Shown here in pieces: positions 1 through 10,575 of a stretch of DNA of 64,000 nt. The DNA lies in the NCBI GenBank assembly GCA_018907035.1, contig JACCIC010000015.1, forward strand, positions 5,706,501-5,770,500, written 5' to 3'. Origin of the DNA: Sycobia sp. Sy_11 (Eukaryota; Arthropoda; Insecta; Hymenoptera; Epichrysomallidae). The notes below the pieces were generated by a model. That model was not told where the DNA came from and searched no databases. It saw only the letters and a list, made by a program, of their open reading frames with translations. Made by a program: the position numbers and the translations under genes. How positions within the stretch are numbered: the stretch's first letter is position 1; the number at the start of each line of letters is the position of its first letter.

Positions 1-561
1 TCTTCCTGAGAATCTTCATTACCGTTGCTCTGTTCTGCATCTTGCACGATTAAAGGCAAATCTAAGCTGGCATCAAGTGCTTCATTGTAATTATTAATTA
101 CCTCAATTTTGTCCGAAAACTGAGTAAGAAAATCGGTTTCGATCTCAACAGCATTATGTATTATTTCGGACTCGTCCAAAAGATCTTTGCCATTATCATG
201 CGTTAAATTATTCACGTATACTGACAAATTTCTAATGTCCACTACCTCTGTATAATTTTGCACTGTCTCTGTATTATTCAAAATCTGATTCATAAGAACA
301 GATTCGTCCTTAGCAGTTCCATTTGTTATTTCGGCCTCTTCAGAATCTTGCAGAATTAAATTCAAATTCACACTTTTACTTTCTATCTGATTATTGTTTT
401 CAGTTGATTGATCGATTAAAAATCAGATGATCGTCGATATATGCTGTATTATTAGATTGCTGAATTGTTACCTTCACATTATCAGAAAGTGGATACGTAA
501 ATATTATGGATATCTGAATTAATATAAAAATAATATTTAATAAAGGATCTATAAGAGACAT
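1..561 (-). CDS. Secreted acidic sequon-rich protein, N-terminal part (gene continues left of window)
   Basis: I do not recognise the family from this part alone. The ATG is at 559-561. The first exon (472-561) encodes about 30 residues with a hydrophobic stretch (LLNIIFILIQISIIF) that looks like a signal peptide. After a probable intron the frame is open to the window edge. It is rich in Asp/Glu and in N-x-S/T sequons (NGT, NNT, NYT, NLS, NLT), as in an extracellular glycoprotein. Two segments resemble each other (LNLILQDSEEAE and LDLPLIVQDAEQ), about 95 residues apart, suggesting an internal repeat. The next gene to the right on the same strand (5435-7321) has the same style of protein and a shared upstream block, so this is probably its tandem paralog. 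I infer, but cannot see, an MBF2 domain beyond the left edge. No TGA, TAA or TAG interrupts the second exon. Confidence 0.7.
387..471 (-). other. Probable 85-nt intron in the partial gene
   Basis: Read without splicing, the frame from the ATG at 561 reaches a TGA shortly after residue 50. Reading on requires a shift of frame. A donor AAG|GTAACA (intron starts at 471) and an acceptor AATAATCAG|ATAGAA (intron ends at 387) remove exactly the offending stretch and join the two open frames in phase 0. The intron is AT-rich and of a size common in insects. The alternative is a one-base frameshift, or assembly error, in a single-exon gene like its neighbour. Confidence 0.6.
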
Positions 562-641
562 TATGTTTCAATAAAACTTTTTTATATTATAATGGATACT
601 TTAAGGTAATGCCTCGACTTTACTTCGATCGATTTACTACA

Positions 642-686
642 ACGACCACTTTTATGCGCTTCTGAGATTTCAAGGAGTCTTTTATA
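642..686 (-). promoter_or_regulatory. TATA-containing upstream block shared with the 7321 gene
   Basis: On the minus strand the block begins TATAAAAGACTCCTTG, has TCAG 20-odd bases further on and ends in GGTCGT. It lies about 80-125 bases upstream of the ATG at 561. A closely similar block lies at 7398-7437, at nearly the same distance upstream of the other gene's ATG, with the same TATA-to-TCAG spacing. I infer a core promoter. A second TATA-like CATAAAAG lies inside the block. Confidence 0.55.
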
Positions 687-3361
687 CGAAATTTATTTGC
701 ATTGCATGTCTGTTTTAGATGTATTTAGTTGCCAACTAACTTACATCAATTTAATCACATTCGTATAACATTTATTTAAGTAAATTTTAATGGAATAAAA
801 GAGAAAAATATTTTTTAATTACTTAATGATGTATATTTGATCAACAATATTGAATAGCAGCGAGCACTGTCTTATAGTGCTACTGATATAAAAAATGAAT
901 CATAAGAATAATTATCTACCCCCCTTTAATAATTATTTTTATTATTTTAAATATTTAATATCTATTTGTTAAATATTAATTTCAAAGTGTTTTGTTTTTT
1001 TAAGTATAATATTTATTTTTATGAAACATAAGAAATTTTATATGCAATTATGATTTAAGTATAAAACTTATATAAAGTATATATAACAGTATAAATTATG
1101 TACCGATAGGAACGAAAACGATTTTTTAGAAGTACGATTTCCATAAAGTATAAGTATAAAACAAATTGTCATTCTTTTTCAATTAATAAAAATAAATATA
1201 TTGTGCAATGAAATGGACAGCATAATGATTAAGAAAATCGCTAATATTTTATACCATACGTATGATTTGCATTCACTTAAATTGTATAATTTTAACCATA
1301 ATTCTTTGAGCATCTTTTCGTTTTTGTAATGCGATGCTAATCATGCTGTTTCTTTTCTTCAAAAACATATTACGTATAAGATCGATCTACAATAACGAAA
1401 TGATTAATTATTATAATAAATACAAATTTTCAAATGCCTATACAAGTCCGATATTTTTATAGCAATATCATATAGAGACATATTATTATCTGAAAACACT
1501 TACGAAGGTATTGAACCTAATCGGATACTAATGCGTTAAACGTGAAATTAAACGTGAAATTAATGAATTTCTATTTTCGGTAGTAAACGAAGGTTTTGTC
1601 TCGATGTTATCAGAAATATCGGAAATTTATATGTCTCGTCTCCATTGATTACGAAGCAATGCAAGTATATGTAATACTATTTATTTCAAATGTAGCTCGC
1701 CTCCGAACATTCCCTTCATCGAATTTAATTCATGCGCCTTAAAATTTCGAAGAAACGACTACGCAGAAATAATTTTTCCTGAAGAAATTACTATTAATAA
1801 AATTAATATTACTGATCCCATAAAATTTGCAAGAACACTTGGAACTTTTCATTAAACATAGGTATATATTTAATTAAAAAAAATTTTTGGAAAAAAACAA
1901 TAAATAATTACTGTAGTGCGAAACATTTCTTTTATAAATAAATGCTCAAACATATAAAATCTTATATTTAAAGACGTGCAAAATTGTCGATAGAAAACAA
2001 TCACGACTTCCTATGATTATATTAAACTTTGTAGTAACATTGCTCGAAAAATTAACTTTATGTGAATGTAAGTTACCAATAATACAGATTCAAAAAAAAA
2101 TTTTGTAAAATGCTCATCCAGTGAATGAAGTAGTCTATGGACATGTTAAATTATAAATATTCGCTATTATCTTATACACATATCTGACAGATCAAAAACA
2201 AAATAACGTGGTAATCGTTGTTATGTTAAATGCTAGATTTTGAAAAAGATGATTTTACCGAATAGCTCAAAAAATATCAACATTAATATTTTATTAAGAT
2301 ATGAACTGAAAAATATTTTTTTTTAATTTTTACACATTTTTACTTTAGATAAAACGTGAAATTTAAGTAAAAAATATTAAATTTATTTCTAATAAAGAAA
2401 TTCAATTCTGCAATAATTATTATTGATCGCAGATCGATCAAATATTTATTTTATGACCTAAAACTCTTTTAGAAATACATGTTAGTTTAGCAGTTTTAAA
2501 ATAAATCAAAATATATCAGAACGAAAACAAGAACAAATAATAAAAATAAAAATATAATAGGTCATGGCAATATATATATTTTTGGTATATGACAATATAT
2601 ATATATATATATATTTTATTATAATTAAAAATTATGTTAACTTAATTATTAATTGATTTTATTCAATTTCGATGCATTATTTTTGTTTTTAAATCAATAC
2701 CAAGTTTATCTATACGAATGATTGATGCTCGAACACAGATATTTTGAATTCTACAACTGTTAATTTATAGAACAGGATTTTTTTAATTTCATTATTGGAA
2801 CTTTTTGAATTGCAAAATTGGCGTAAAATACAAAGCTTTTTTATCTTGCCGCTAAGCTATAAAGGTAATTAAAAAATATTTAATGCATGTATACCAAATA
2901 TCGGTAATACGTAACTTACAACGGAGGCATATTTAATAATTATGAATGAGTCAAATTGAACAAACATACTCTTTACTTTTAATTTGTCAAATAGATATCA
3001 GATATTAGGCACCGCGAACTGGCGGCAGCTTAAAGGGCTTATAAAAATTTTTATAAATCAAAATGTTTCATATAGCTGCCACATGTAAACAATCTTACGT
3101 TACTTATTAATAAATGCTAAAAGAATTTTTGTTCTCTAAATACTCTCTACGATCATTTTATACTCTCGTTACTTATAGAAATACTATGGTTTTTAATAGA
3201 TTTTCGTTCGATTCTCCCTTCATTTTTGACACTTAGCTGCCTCAACCATTTCTACAACGTTATTATAATTCTTATTAAAGGAACCAACACCTGCTCTGTT
3301 TGTACGAGTAATAACAAAATTATAGTTACTTAATTATTTTATTAATAAATATTTTTATCGG
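687..3361. other. AT-rich non-coding stretch
   Basis: Very AT-rich, with many A/T homopolymers and a short (TA)n at about 2594-2614. No reading frame, splice-bounded exon or RNA gene could be supported on either strand. It separates the two left-hand genes together with the fold-back element that follows. Confidence 0.6.
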
Positions 3362-3884
3362 TCTTACAGTCTTTATAATATCATATATTAGTTAAAATAA
3401 TGACAGTCAGACTGTCCTTGTTTATGAGCACCCCCTAATCTCAAATAAAACTTATTACTACAATAAATTATATCAGAAAATTAAAAATAAAAATAAAATT
3501 AAATTACTAATAAAATAAAAATACAATAATATGTAAAATAAAAATAAAAAGAAATTAATAAAAGTACTTATTCTATGTTAGTAAAGGACAACTTGACTGC
3601 CCCCACCACCTTAAATTTAGGATCACCTTCTTGTCCGAAGGTGTTCGAACCGTTTCGAACCGCTACGGTTCATCCTCAGGAACTTTTTTTTATTTTACTT
3701 ATTATTGTATTTTTATTTTTATTTTTATTTTATTATTAATTTTATTTTATTTTTATTTTGAATTTTCTGATACAATATATTATAGTAATACGTTTTATTT
3801 CAGATTCTATGGGGGTAATCATAAACAAGCGCAGTCTGACTGTCATTATTTTAACTAATATATGATATTATACAGACTTTAAGA
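3362..3884. mobile_element. Large fold-back (palindromic) element, MITE-like
   Basis: The two ends are long inverted copies. The left arm starts TCTTACAGTCTTTATAATAT and the reverse complement of the right end starts TCTTAAAGTCTGTATAATAT. The arms then continue together through TTAGTTAAAATAATGACAG, TCAGACTG, CTTGTTTATGA and (A)AAATAAAAC for about 200 bases before a unique centre that holds GAACCGTTTCGAACCG near 3648-3662. Arm identity looks high, about nine in ten over the first 100 bases. A TTAA at 3879-3882 faces TTAC at 3364-3367, so a TTAA target (piggyBac type) is possible but unproven. There is no coding capacity; the 75-residue frame inside is low-complexity. Confidence 0.75.
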
Positions 3885-5279
3885 TTTAATTAAAACTATT
3901 TAAGACTTAATTAAAAATATTTATTAATTTAATTCAGAACAGTCGACATAAGTACAATTTTTCATTTTAATTTACTTAATTCTTGTTATCGTGCACCTTG
4001 GAAAATTTTTCCCACAAAGACAATAAACACAACTGTTCATTTCCATAATAGTCGTTCAAAAAATTCATGAAATTCGTACGACTGCGAAGAGCTATATTTT
4101 CCAGTTACAATGGCAAGCTTCCCAAAGGAATCCGTAATGCGGACTGATGGTGATGATGAATGTACGCGCGTCTGCATCATTTGCGACTATGGTACTTGGA
4201 ACGATTGGCCGACAGACGATTCAGCACAATTAACCACCGCGGTTGACGATTACCGCATATTTCTTTTAAATATTGAGAAAGATAACTGATAAGTTGATAT
4301 ATCCGAACGTGTGAGACCACTTGCGAGCTCGAATCATATAACTCTTGTAGAGAAATATACATCCAGATTAATGTTCGAGGTAAAATGAGCTTAACGTCCA
4401 CATCCTTTGAGTAGTGGTCCATAGTAAAGTGACATATTTGGAGCATTCTGCTGAATTAATTTCTCGTCGCCTGAAGCCTATCTTTTCTACACTCCTATAT
4501 GTAATTTTAGAATCAAAATAATAGAGAAACAATATTAAAGAAAGGTAATTATTACGGCTTGTAATTTCAATCCAAAATTTCGCACACAACGTTGGAACAG
4601 CCATGCGAAGACGAGATATCACTCGAACGGCCGTTCTAACTCTATTTCATCGCGCGACTCAATTAACATCGTATATTTCACAATAAAGTCTAATTATTTC
4701 ACGTGGAATACAAGTTTCGCATGCAGCTGAGTGGGAATCGCGTAACTCGACACGCGAAACACTGAGACTTTGAACGGGCCGTATTTAGTTTTAGTAGTTG
4801 ATAAACGATCTTAAGATACCCCTTAACTATCTACATGTATATGTAATAGAATGCACCTGAATGCTGAAGAGCTTCGAAATTCTGATCATTGCTATTATCT
4901 AGCTGCTATTACACTATTCGTACGAAGTCATTAGTATTTACCTACGATTCATAAACATGTTAGTCCCGCCCATCATATCATCGTATCAGTCTTTGGCTTA
5001 AGCTCTCCCATTACATTCTACGATGGATTTGAAATGATGGCCGGAATTGCTTTACTTTTACTAAGACGTACTGATTTCGTATTAAATCTCTAGATCTGTG
5101 TAAAGGAAAACGTTACATTACATTTTCAAACTCATCCCGTTATAATGAATCCAAATTTTGATTATTGAATTCATTTTCCAACACCTTATTTCTATTTTTT
5201 AAACACCGTTACACGCATTTGGCATATTTAATGAAACTTTACATGATTTATATATAAACTTATTTATCATCAAGAGATG
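3885..5279. other. Intergenic stretch between the two secreted-protein genes
   Basis: Mixed composition, less AT-rich at 4080-4800 than its surroundings. Overlapping open frames occur on both strands at about 4110-4620, but none shows a recognised domain. The small plus-strand frame at 4110 is listed separately. It also contains the region downstream of the gene at 5435. Confidence 0.5.
4110..4289 (+). CDS. Hypothetical 59-residue small ORF (tentative)
   Basis: An ATG at 4110-4112 opens a 59-codon frame ending in TGA at 4287-4289. The product is acidic and hydrophilic, with a clustered CTRVCIICDYG cysteine segment followed by TWNDWPTDD. There is no signal peptide. I recognise no family. The opposite strand is also open over much of this stretch (89 codons, 4177-4446), so composition alone may explain both. 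No promoter or clear splice signal was found. Treat as a possible micropeptide or a chance frame. Confidence 0.2.
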   Translation: MASFPKESVMRTDGDDECTRVCIICDYGTWNDWPTDDSAQLTTAVDDYRIFLLNIEKDN

Positions 5280-5285
5280 TTTATT
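5280..5285 (-). terminator. Poly(A) signal AATAAA
   Basis: TTTATT on the plus strand is AATAAA on the minus strand, about 150 bases past the stop codon of the MBF2-domain gene (5435-5437). It is the first canonical hexamer I noticed downstream. In AT-rich DNA such hexamers also occur by chance. Confidence 0.4.
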
Positions 5286-5434
5286 ATTAAAAAATTAATT
5301 CACATGATACAATTATTTAAATTCATTCTTTACATAACAAAATAGCTATACTAGCATAAATATTATACTATCTTTTTACAAATTATTACAAACTGACCGA
5401 TACATTTGAACCACGATCTACACAGCTTCGTTAA

Positions 5435-7321
5435 TTATAACCTAAGATTACTGTTCCGATTGAGCGTGCAATTTCTGGTAAACACGAGAATGGTAAACTT
5501 AATGCCGCAAAATCTTTGGCTCTTAAATCTCAATTGGAGCTCGTTCGTTCCGACTCCGCCCTTGAGAATGCCAACGGTGGCGCCCCTTCGGCCCTCCGCC
5601 AACGGGGTTATTCTAATGTGGGAAATGATCAGTCTCGCGGAGATGAAGTACTCCCTCTCCCGAATGATCTTCCTCCACCTGAGCTTCCTCGGAATGACGA
5701 CGCAGTCCGAGATGTAAAGCTCGTCGCCGCGGTCGAGGTCGCCGGCGACGATGCCGCCGCGGCCCGGCTCGACGTAGCCCGTGACATGGACTCTTCGGCC
5801 GTCCTGCAGTCTGTCCGGCCTCCTTGGCTCACGCGGGGGAGGTACAGCGGCTGCGCGGCCGGGAGCTCGAGCTTGGGAGCTCTGATAAGCCAGGTACGCG
5901 TTCTGGATGTCGCTCAAGGTCAGCGGCGAAAGAGTGGGGCTCCTCGGCTCTTCGAAAACTATCTCTTTTACATCGGAACCGTCGGAAGTTGAATTTGCTC
6001 GATCCGTTACCGCTATGTTTAAACGGTCGGCAAATCTGTCGTCGGAAGATTCCTGTCCCGATCCATGCTGCACTGCTGTTCTGTTTGGACAGAGCGGCTG
6101 TTTATCAGTGTGCTTATTATTATTATTATTAGTATTAGTAGTAGTAGTAGTAGTATTTGGCGGTAACTTATAGGGAGGAGGCACGCTTTGACTCGAACTT
6201 CCTACTTCGAAACGACTAAAAACGTTATTCCTTTGATTGTAGGTTTGGGAGATTTCTGGATTCGTCAATGTTCCATTATATCCGTAATATGCGTTTTGGA
6301 CATCGTTCCAAGTTAGAGGCGATCCTTTGGGAATAATAATTTCCTTACTGCCCATTTCTTCGATATCTGAATTACTGTATGGCGAAATTGGTGAATTGCT
6401 CATATCCGTATCGAGAGAGCCGGGGAAAAAATCAATAGAATTTGCTCTGCTCAGCCCCTTTCCTTTTGCAAGCTGCTTTTTATCCAGCGCATTGTAATCG
6501 ATACTTTTCTCTGCAATCATGTTCTCTATCGGTTTCCACATATCGGAAGGAAAATCATAACTAGTACTTTCCCCTTCAATCTTCTTTTTATTTAACTTAA
6601 TTTCTTCTAATTTCTTATACAGCAAATGAGAGCTGACCTTGGCTGCTTCAATATCTCCATGCGCAGCCTCAATATCGTCTAATATTCGATCAATAGAAGA
6701 ACTTTCATCATTAACGCCACTCAATGCTGCATCTTTGTGTTTAGAAAACTCTCTTTCGATTTCCTCTTCCAATTCTTTTATCGAGTTTCCAGATGAATCG
6801 GAGGCAAGAGATTGTTGTGAAAAGTACTCGTTTTCTAATTGGTCCAAATTTGATGTGTTTATATCTTCATCTTGGAAATAGGTCCGCTCCATTCCCGATC
6901 GTTCAACTGTCAACTCAGAGTCGTTATATTCTACTTTTAAATCATTGCTTTGTATTTGCTCTATACTACCCGAAATTTCAATAATGGAAATCATTTCGTT
7001 ATTAGGAATGGCATGCATTATCTCTATTTCTTCTATGAGCTCTTCGTGAACATTTTCCTGTGTTTCATCTCGCAAAACAAAAGATATATTAAGGCTTACA
7101 TTTTCATCATCAGCATTGTCCTCTGGATCTTCTGATTTTTGGAGATCGCTATCTCTTCTTCGACTATTATTTTCTGTTAAGTTCGCCCTATAAAAAATTA
7201 ATTTGTCGTAAAATCTTTCTTCATCAAGCCCTGAATGTATATTCTCAAAAATTGGATGAGCTGTATTTAATAATACTTGACTCCATAAACAGAGACAAAT
7301 TAATAAATAAAAAGAGTCCAT
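5435..7321 (-). CDS. Secreted acidic protein with C-terminal MBF2 domain
   Basis: A 628-residue single-exon frame. Residues 1-21 form a signal peptide (hydrophobic core FYLLICLCLWSQVLL). Residues 22-330 are acidic and Ser/Asn-rich with many N-glycosylation sequons and a charged, probably helical stretch at about 182-250. A motif SPLTxxDxQNAYxxY occurs at 334-347 and again at 465-478. Between them lies a Thr/Asn run (390-402). Residues 484-509 are Pro/Arg-rich and GC-rich. Residues about 510-617 match the MBF2 family (Pfam PF15868) as I know it: GDELYISDCVV, then ISHIRITPL, then the hallmark GGVGTNELQLRFKSQR and GIKFTILVF. MBF2 was named for a silkworm transcription co-activator, but most relatives are short secreted proteins of roughly 110-140 residues. 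This one is about four times longer because of its N-terminal extension. Function is unknown; export from the cell is the only role the sequence supports. The last 11 residues extend past the usual end of the family. Confidence 0.85.
   Translation of the reverse strand: MDSFYLLICLCLWSQVLLNTAHPIFENIHSGLDEERFYDKLIFYRANLTENNSRRRDSDLQKSEDPEDNADDENVSLNISFVLRDETQENVHEELIEEIEIMHAIPNNEMISIIEISGSIEQIQSNDLKVEYNDSELTVERSGMERTYFQDEDINTSNLDQLENEYFSQQSLASDSSGNSIKELEEEIEREFSKHKDAALSGVNDESSSIDRILDDIEAAHGDIEAAKVSSHLLYKKLEEIKLNKKKIEGESTSYDFPSDMWKPIENMIAEKSIDYNALDKKQLAKGKGLSRANSIDFFPGSLDTDMSNSPISPYSNSDIEEMGSKEIIIPKGSPLTWNDVQNAYYGYNGTLTNPEISQTYNQRNNVFSRFEVGSSSQSVPPPYKLPPNTTTTTTNTNNNNNKHTDKQPLCPNRTAVQHGSGQESSDDRFADRLNIAVTDRANSTSDGSDVKEIVFEEPRSPTLSPLTLSDIQNAYLAYQSSQARAPGRAAAVPPPREPRRPDRLQDGRRVHVTGYVEPGRGGIVAGDLDRGDELYISDCVVIPRKLRWRKIIREREYFISARLIISHIRITPLAEGRRGATVGILKGGVGTNELQLRFKSQRFCGIKFTILVFTRNCTLNRNSNLRL
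6114..6157 (-). repeat. Coding trinucleotide repeat (poly-Thr/Asn)
   Basis: On the plus strand a run of TAT/TAG-type triplets. On the coding strand it reads as a run of ACT and AAT codons giving Thr then Asn (residues about 390-402). All changes of whole triplets keep the frame, so length variation between individuals is likely. Confidence 0.8.
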
Positions 7322-7397
7322 TGTATTTTTTAATTTTTTCGGATTTTCAATTCCCCAGGGCTTTTTGCACTTTTATACGTTTACACTTTGATGTGAT

Positions 7398-7437
7398 ACG
7401 ACCGCTATATCTCTGACTTTTTAAGGATTCTTTTATA
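7398..7437 (-). promoter_or_regulatory. TATA-containing upstream block of the MBF2-domain gene
   Basis: On the minus strand it reads TATAAAAGAATCCTTA..., then GTCAGAG, ending in GCGGTCGT. It matches the block at 642-686 in sequence and in distance to the ATG (77 versus 81 bases from the block's inner edge). A second TATAAAAG at 7370-7377 lies 49 bases from the ATG and is an alternative TATA box. Core-promoter function is inferred. Confidence 0.55.
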
Positions 7438-9450
7438 AAAAGACTCTTTACATTAAAAATTTGATTAAACATATTTTGTTCTCATTTAAGTAAAGTAAAC
7501 GAAAACAAATTAGCATGTTACCTACTAAGAGCCATTTAATTAATTATGAAAGTAGAGTATAAAAAAATGATAATATTTAAATATTCTGTTATATTGAGTT
7601 AGTTTAGCTGTATTAATAAAAAAAAGCAACTCCTACAATAATCTATTTATTTTATGTTCATTAACAGTACAATATTGTTGATTTAGATACGCTGTTGTGA
7701 TGTTGAGTATTATATTTTCTTAATTCAATATTAATTGAAAAATAAACTAAACTATGAATTTTTTTTAATTAATTATTTAATCTCTAAAAATGTCTGTTGA
7801 CAAATCAGCTGATTAATGTAATTAATGCAAATTAAATTGATTTAATGTAACTGAAAAATTAATCCTAATTATTGAATTATACTACAGTGATCAATTCCTA
7901 ATTTTGTCGTTTCTAGGTCTATAAAATTTCTCATAGAACGGTACTATTTTGAGAATGAATCAAACTATATGTTTATTCATGCAAAAACGATAAATAGCTG
8001 TGAATCGAGGTTACGTAAATTGACTTTTCTTCGCTTCAATCAAATTTATTAGATTAGTTTATTAGTAAGCTACTTACATTGAGAACGAATATATTATTTT
8101 AGAAATTAGTTCAATATTTAGCTAACTGAAATACATATTTAGCGTTTGATAAAAAAAGACTTCATTTCAGAATTCTGTTGGATTTCGGTTCTGAAATCTT
8201 AATTGTAATTTACTTTATTATTGCAAATCTAATTATCTCTTTTCTCTCTAAAAAATAAAGAGAAATAAATTAAAAATAAGTAATCATATAGAATCCAAAA
8301 AATAAATAATATCAATTATAGTATTTATTAATAATTCTTGAAGTTATATATATCTTATAAAAGTTACAAATTCGTTCTTTTAATTGTCACGCATTATCTG
8401 TAATCTGATAATAAAAAAAATAGATACATATTTGACTAAAATGTGATTTTCAAAAATGATTATCTTTTGTAAAGCATAAATCAGGTTCAAATAAATATTT
8501 TAACCGGAAGGGTAGAATGGTCTGATGACTTACACAAGAGAAATGAATTGGAATTCTATTACTTGGTAAAAATCGAACATTATTAAATATATAGACAATA
8601 CTATAATATTGAACAAATTATACTTTGATCAATATTCTCTTTAATTTATACGACCGGGTTTTCTATTTTCACTTTCGAGTTCTAGTAAAAAATCGAATTA
8701 TGTATAATTATTATTAATTATTAATTAAACGTTAAATTTATAGAATTAAATATTGTAATTAGTTATAGAGTCGTGCCACTTGAAAATATGTCAAGCATAT
8801 ACATCACTGCATTACGTTTCGAGCTCTCTCTGAAAAACGCTAATCAAAATGTTCCACAATTAATTCGTATAACAAAAATGATATAGCAATGAAAACTTCT
8901 AATTAGTCAACTTTGATCACGTATTATTGACGAAAGACTTTAAATTTTTGGATGATTGCGCAATCTATTTTTTACTATCTGCTAGCCATGATCGAGTCGA
9001 GCTTGAAAAAGACTCACTTTTTTTGCATTTTTACTCGAAAATCTTCATCCCGCCACATGAAAATGTTACGTTAATACATCACCAGCCGCGACTAAACATT
9101 AAGGCGAATACTTTTAAAAGTGAACAATGGGAGAAAGATTGTCTGAAAATAACGTATTTCATGATCTTTGCCATAGATTTATCAAAAGTATCATTTTCAT
9201 CGACTCTATCAATTTTTACGTGCTACGAAAAGTTTCCAGAAAAAAAAAAAAAAACAAAATTTCCAGCACAATGGATAAAATATGTTCATCAAGATACCGC
9301 AAAAATCTATATGTCTCGTGAAAATTATCAAAGTTTTTCAGTTCGGCAGTCAGGGCATATTTCATCCGGATCCTCGGTCAGCGAAAGGATTAAAACTCCT
9401 CCGCCCCTTCAATCGTACCCTTGTTTTTTCTTCTTCTTCGCGGCATGAAA
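7438..9450. other. AT-rich non-coding stretch
   Basis: AT-rich sequence upstream of the MBF2-domain gene. The longest frame (8927-9448, plus, 173 codons) has no family resemblance and ends in a run of Phe codons from a TTC repeat at the edge of the GC island, so I do not call it a gene. Confidence 0.55.
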
Positions 9451-9900
9451 TTTCAATAACGCAATAGGGACTTTGCGCGCCCGGGACTAAACGCGCAAAG
9501 GGATGACGATCGTCCCCCCCCCCTTTGGCCGACCTCGCCAAAAATTAATTTTCGTCCCGCGGCTGCGATAACGAAGCACGGCGACGAGCACAGACGGGGA
9601 GGGGCGAGGACGGGGAGCGGATCTCGGCCAAAACGCGAGAACAAGAGACGCGAAATGGGGCGGGGTGCGGGGGGGACGACGGGGGAGGAGGACGAAGACG
9701 CATCCGCGCCCTCGATCGCGATAACGGCCGGGGGAGCGCGTTCCGTCCTATAAAGATAAGCGCGTGGGCGGAGGGATGGTAGAGGGGGGGGGCGGTGGTG
9801 AGAGGTCGGAGAGCGGCCTGTCGGGACCACCCGCACCTATCCGAAGATCCTTCTTCCCTCTTTCGCGGCCCATCCTCGGGGCGGCCAAACAACGCGTTGC

Positions 9901-9936
<36 letters not shown>

Positions 9937-10530
9937 AGTCGTCGTCGACGCTGCCGGTGTTGTGTTGCTGTTATCTCGGGCTGTTTCCCGGTAATTGTCT
10001 TCGCGCCCCGATCCCCTCGCACGCCCTCCCACCCACGACTCCGCCAAACCCCGCGCGTCGCGAGGAAGCCTCGTTATCTCCTGAATTATTCAATAACCGC
10101 GGGTGCGCGCGCGCGCGCGCGTCGAGAGGGCTCCCGGAGACTTTCGCATTACGGCGTCGGCGGCGAAATTTCACGCTCTGGTTCTGCGCCTACGTGCGAG
10201 GCGCTCGGGAAACAAAGCGCGCGTCTTCAATTTTCAGGGCGCTCGCAGGGTACCCGTATGAAGTAGTCGCGCGCCTACTCTTATCGACTCTCCCAGTCCC
10301 CTTTGACATCTAACATCTCGCCGCGCTCTCCTCATTACCGCTCTCGACTCCGCCGACTCCCGTCGCCCCTCGTTTTCTTACTCTCGTCCGCGGCGCTCGG
10401 CCGTGCTCGGCTCAACCCTCCCCCCCACCCTGGGTCTCGTGGACGTCCAATCTACTTGAGCGGACTGACCGAGCTGGGCGAGGCTCGGGCTACGGGATAC
10501 AGCCTCCCGTAGGGCGCGCGTTGCCGAAGA
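9451..10530. promoter_or_regulatory. CpG-rich island with simple repeats
   Basis: Abrupt change to GC-rich, CpG-rich sequence with C and G runs, a (GTC)n tract, a (GC)n tract at about 10104-10121 and many short frames on both strands that are by-products of composition. It ends near a strong plus-strand splice donor at 10581/10582. I infer a promoter or first-exon region. No TATA box or known motif settles the direction. Confidence 0.4.
9899..9949. repeat. (GCC)n/(GTC)n trinucleotide tract
   Basis: About 17 triplets, first GCC then GTC, with one interruption. It yields poly-Val, Arg or Asp frames that are not credible proteins. Confidence 0.85.
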
Positions 10531-10575
10531 ATAACGGGTGGCTCGTGTTACAATGGGTCGGACAATTTTCAGAAC

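Noticed and set aside
5516..5992. 158-codon plus-strand frame antisense to the MBF2-domain gene
   Set aside because: Shadow of the GC-rich codons of the real minus-strand gene.
8927..9448. 173-codon plus-strand frame
   Set aside because: No signal peptide, domain or splice support. Its end is poly-Phe from a TTC repeat and its middle is poly-Lys from an A run.
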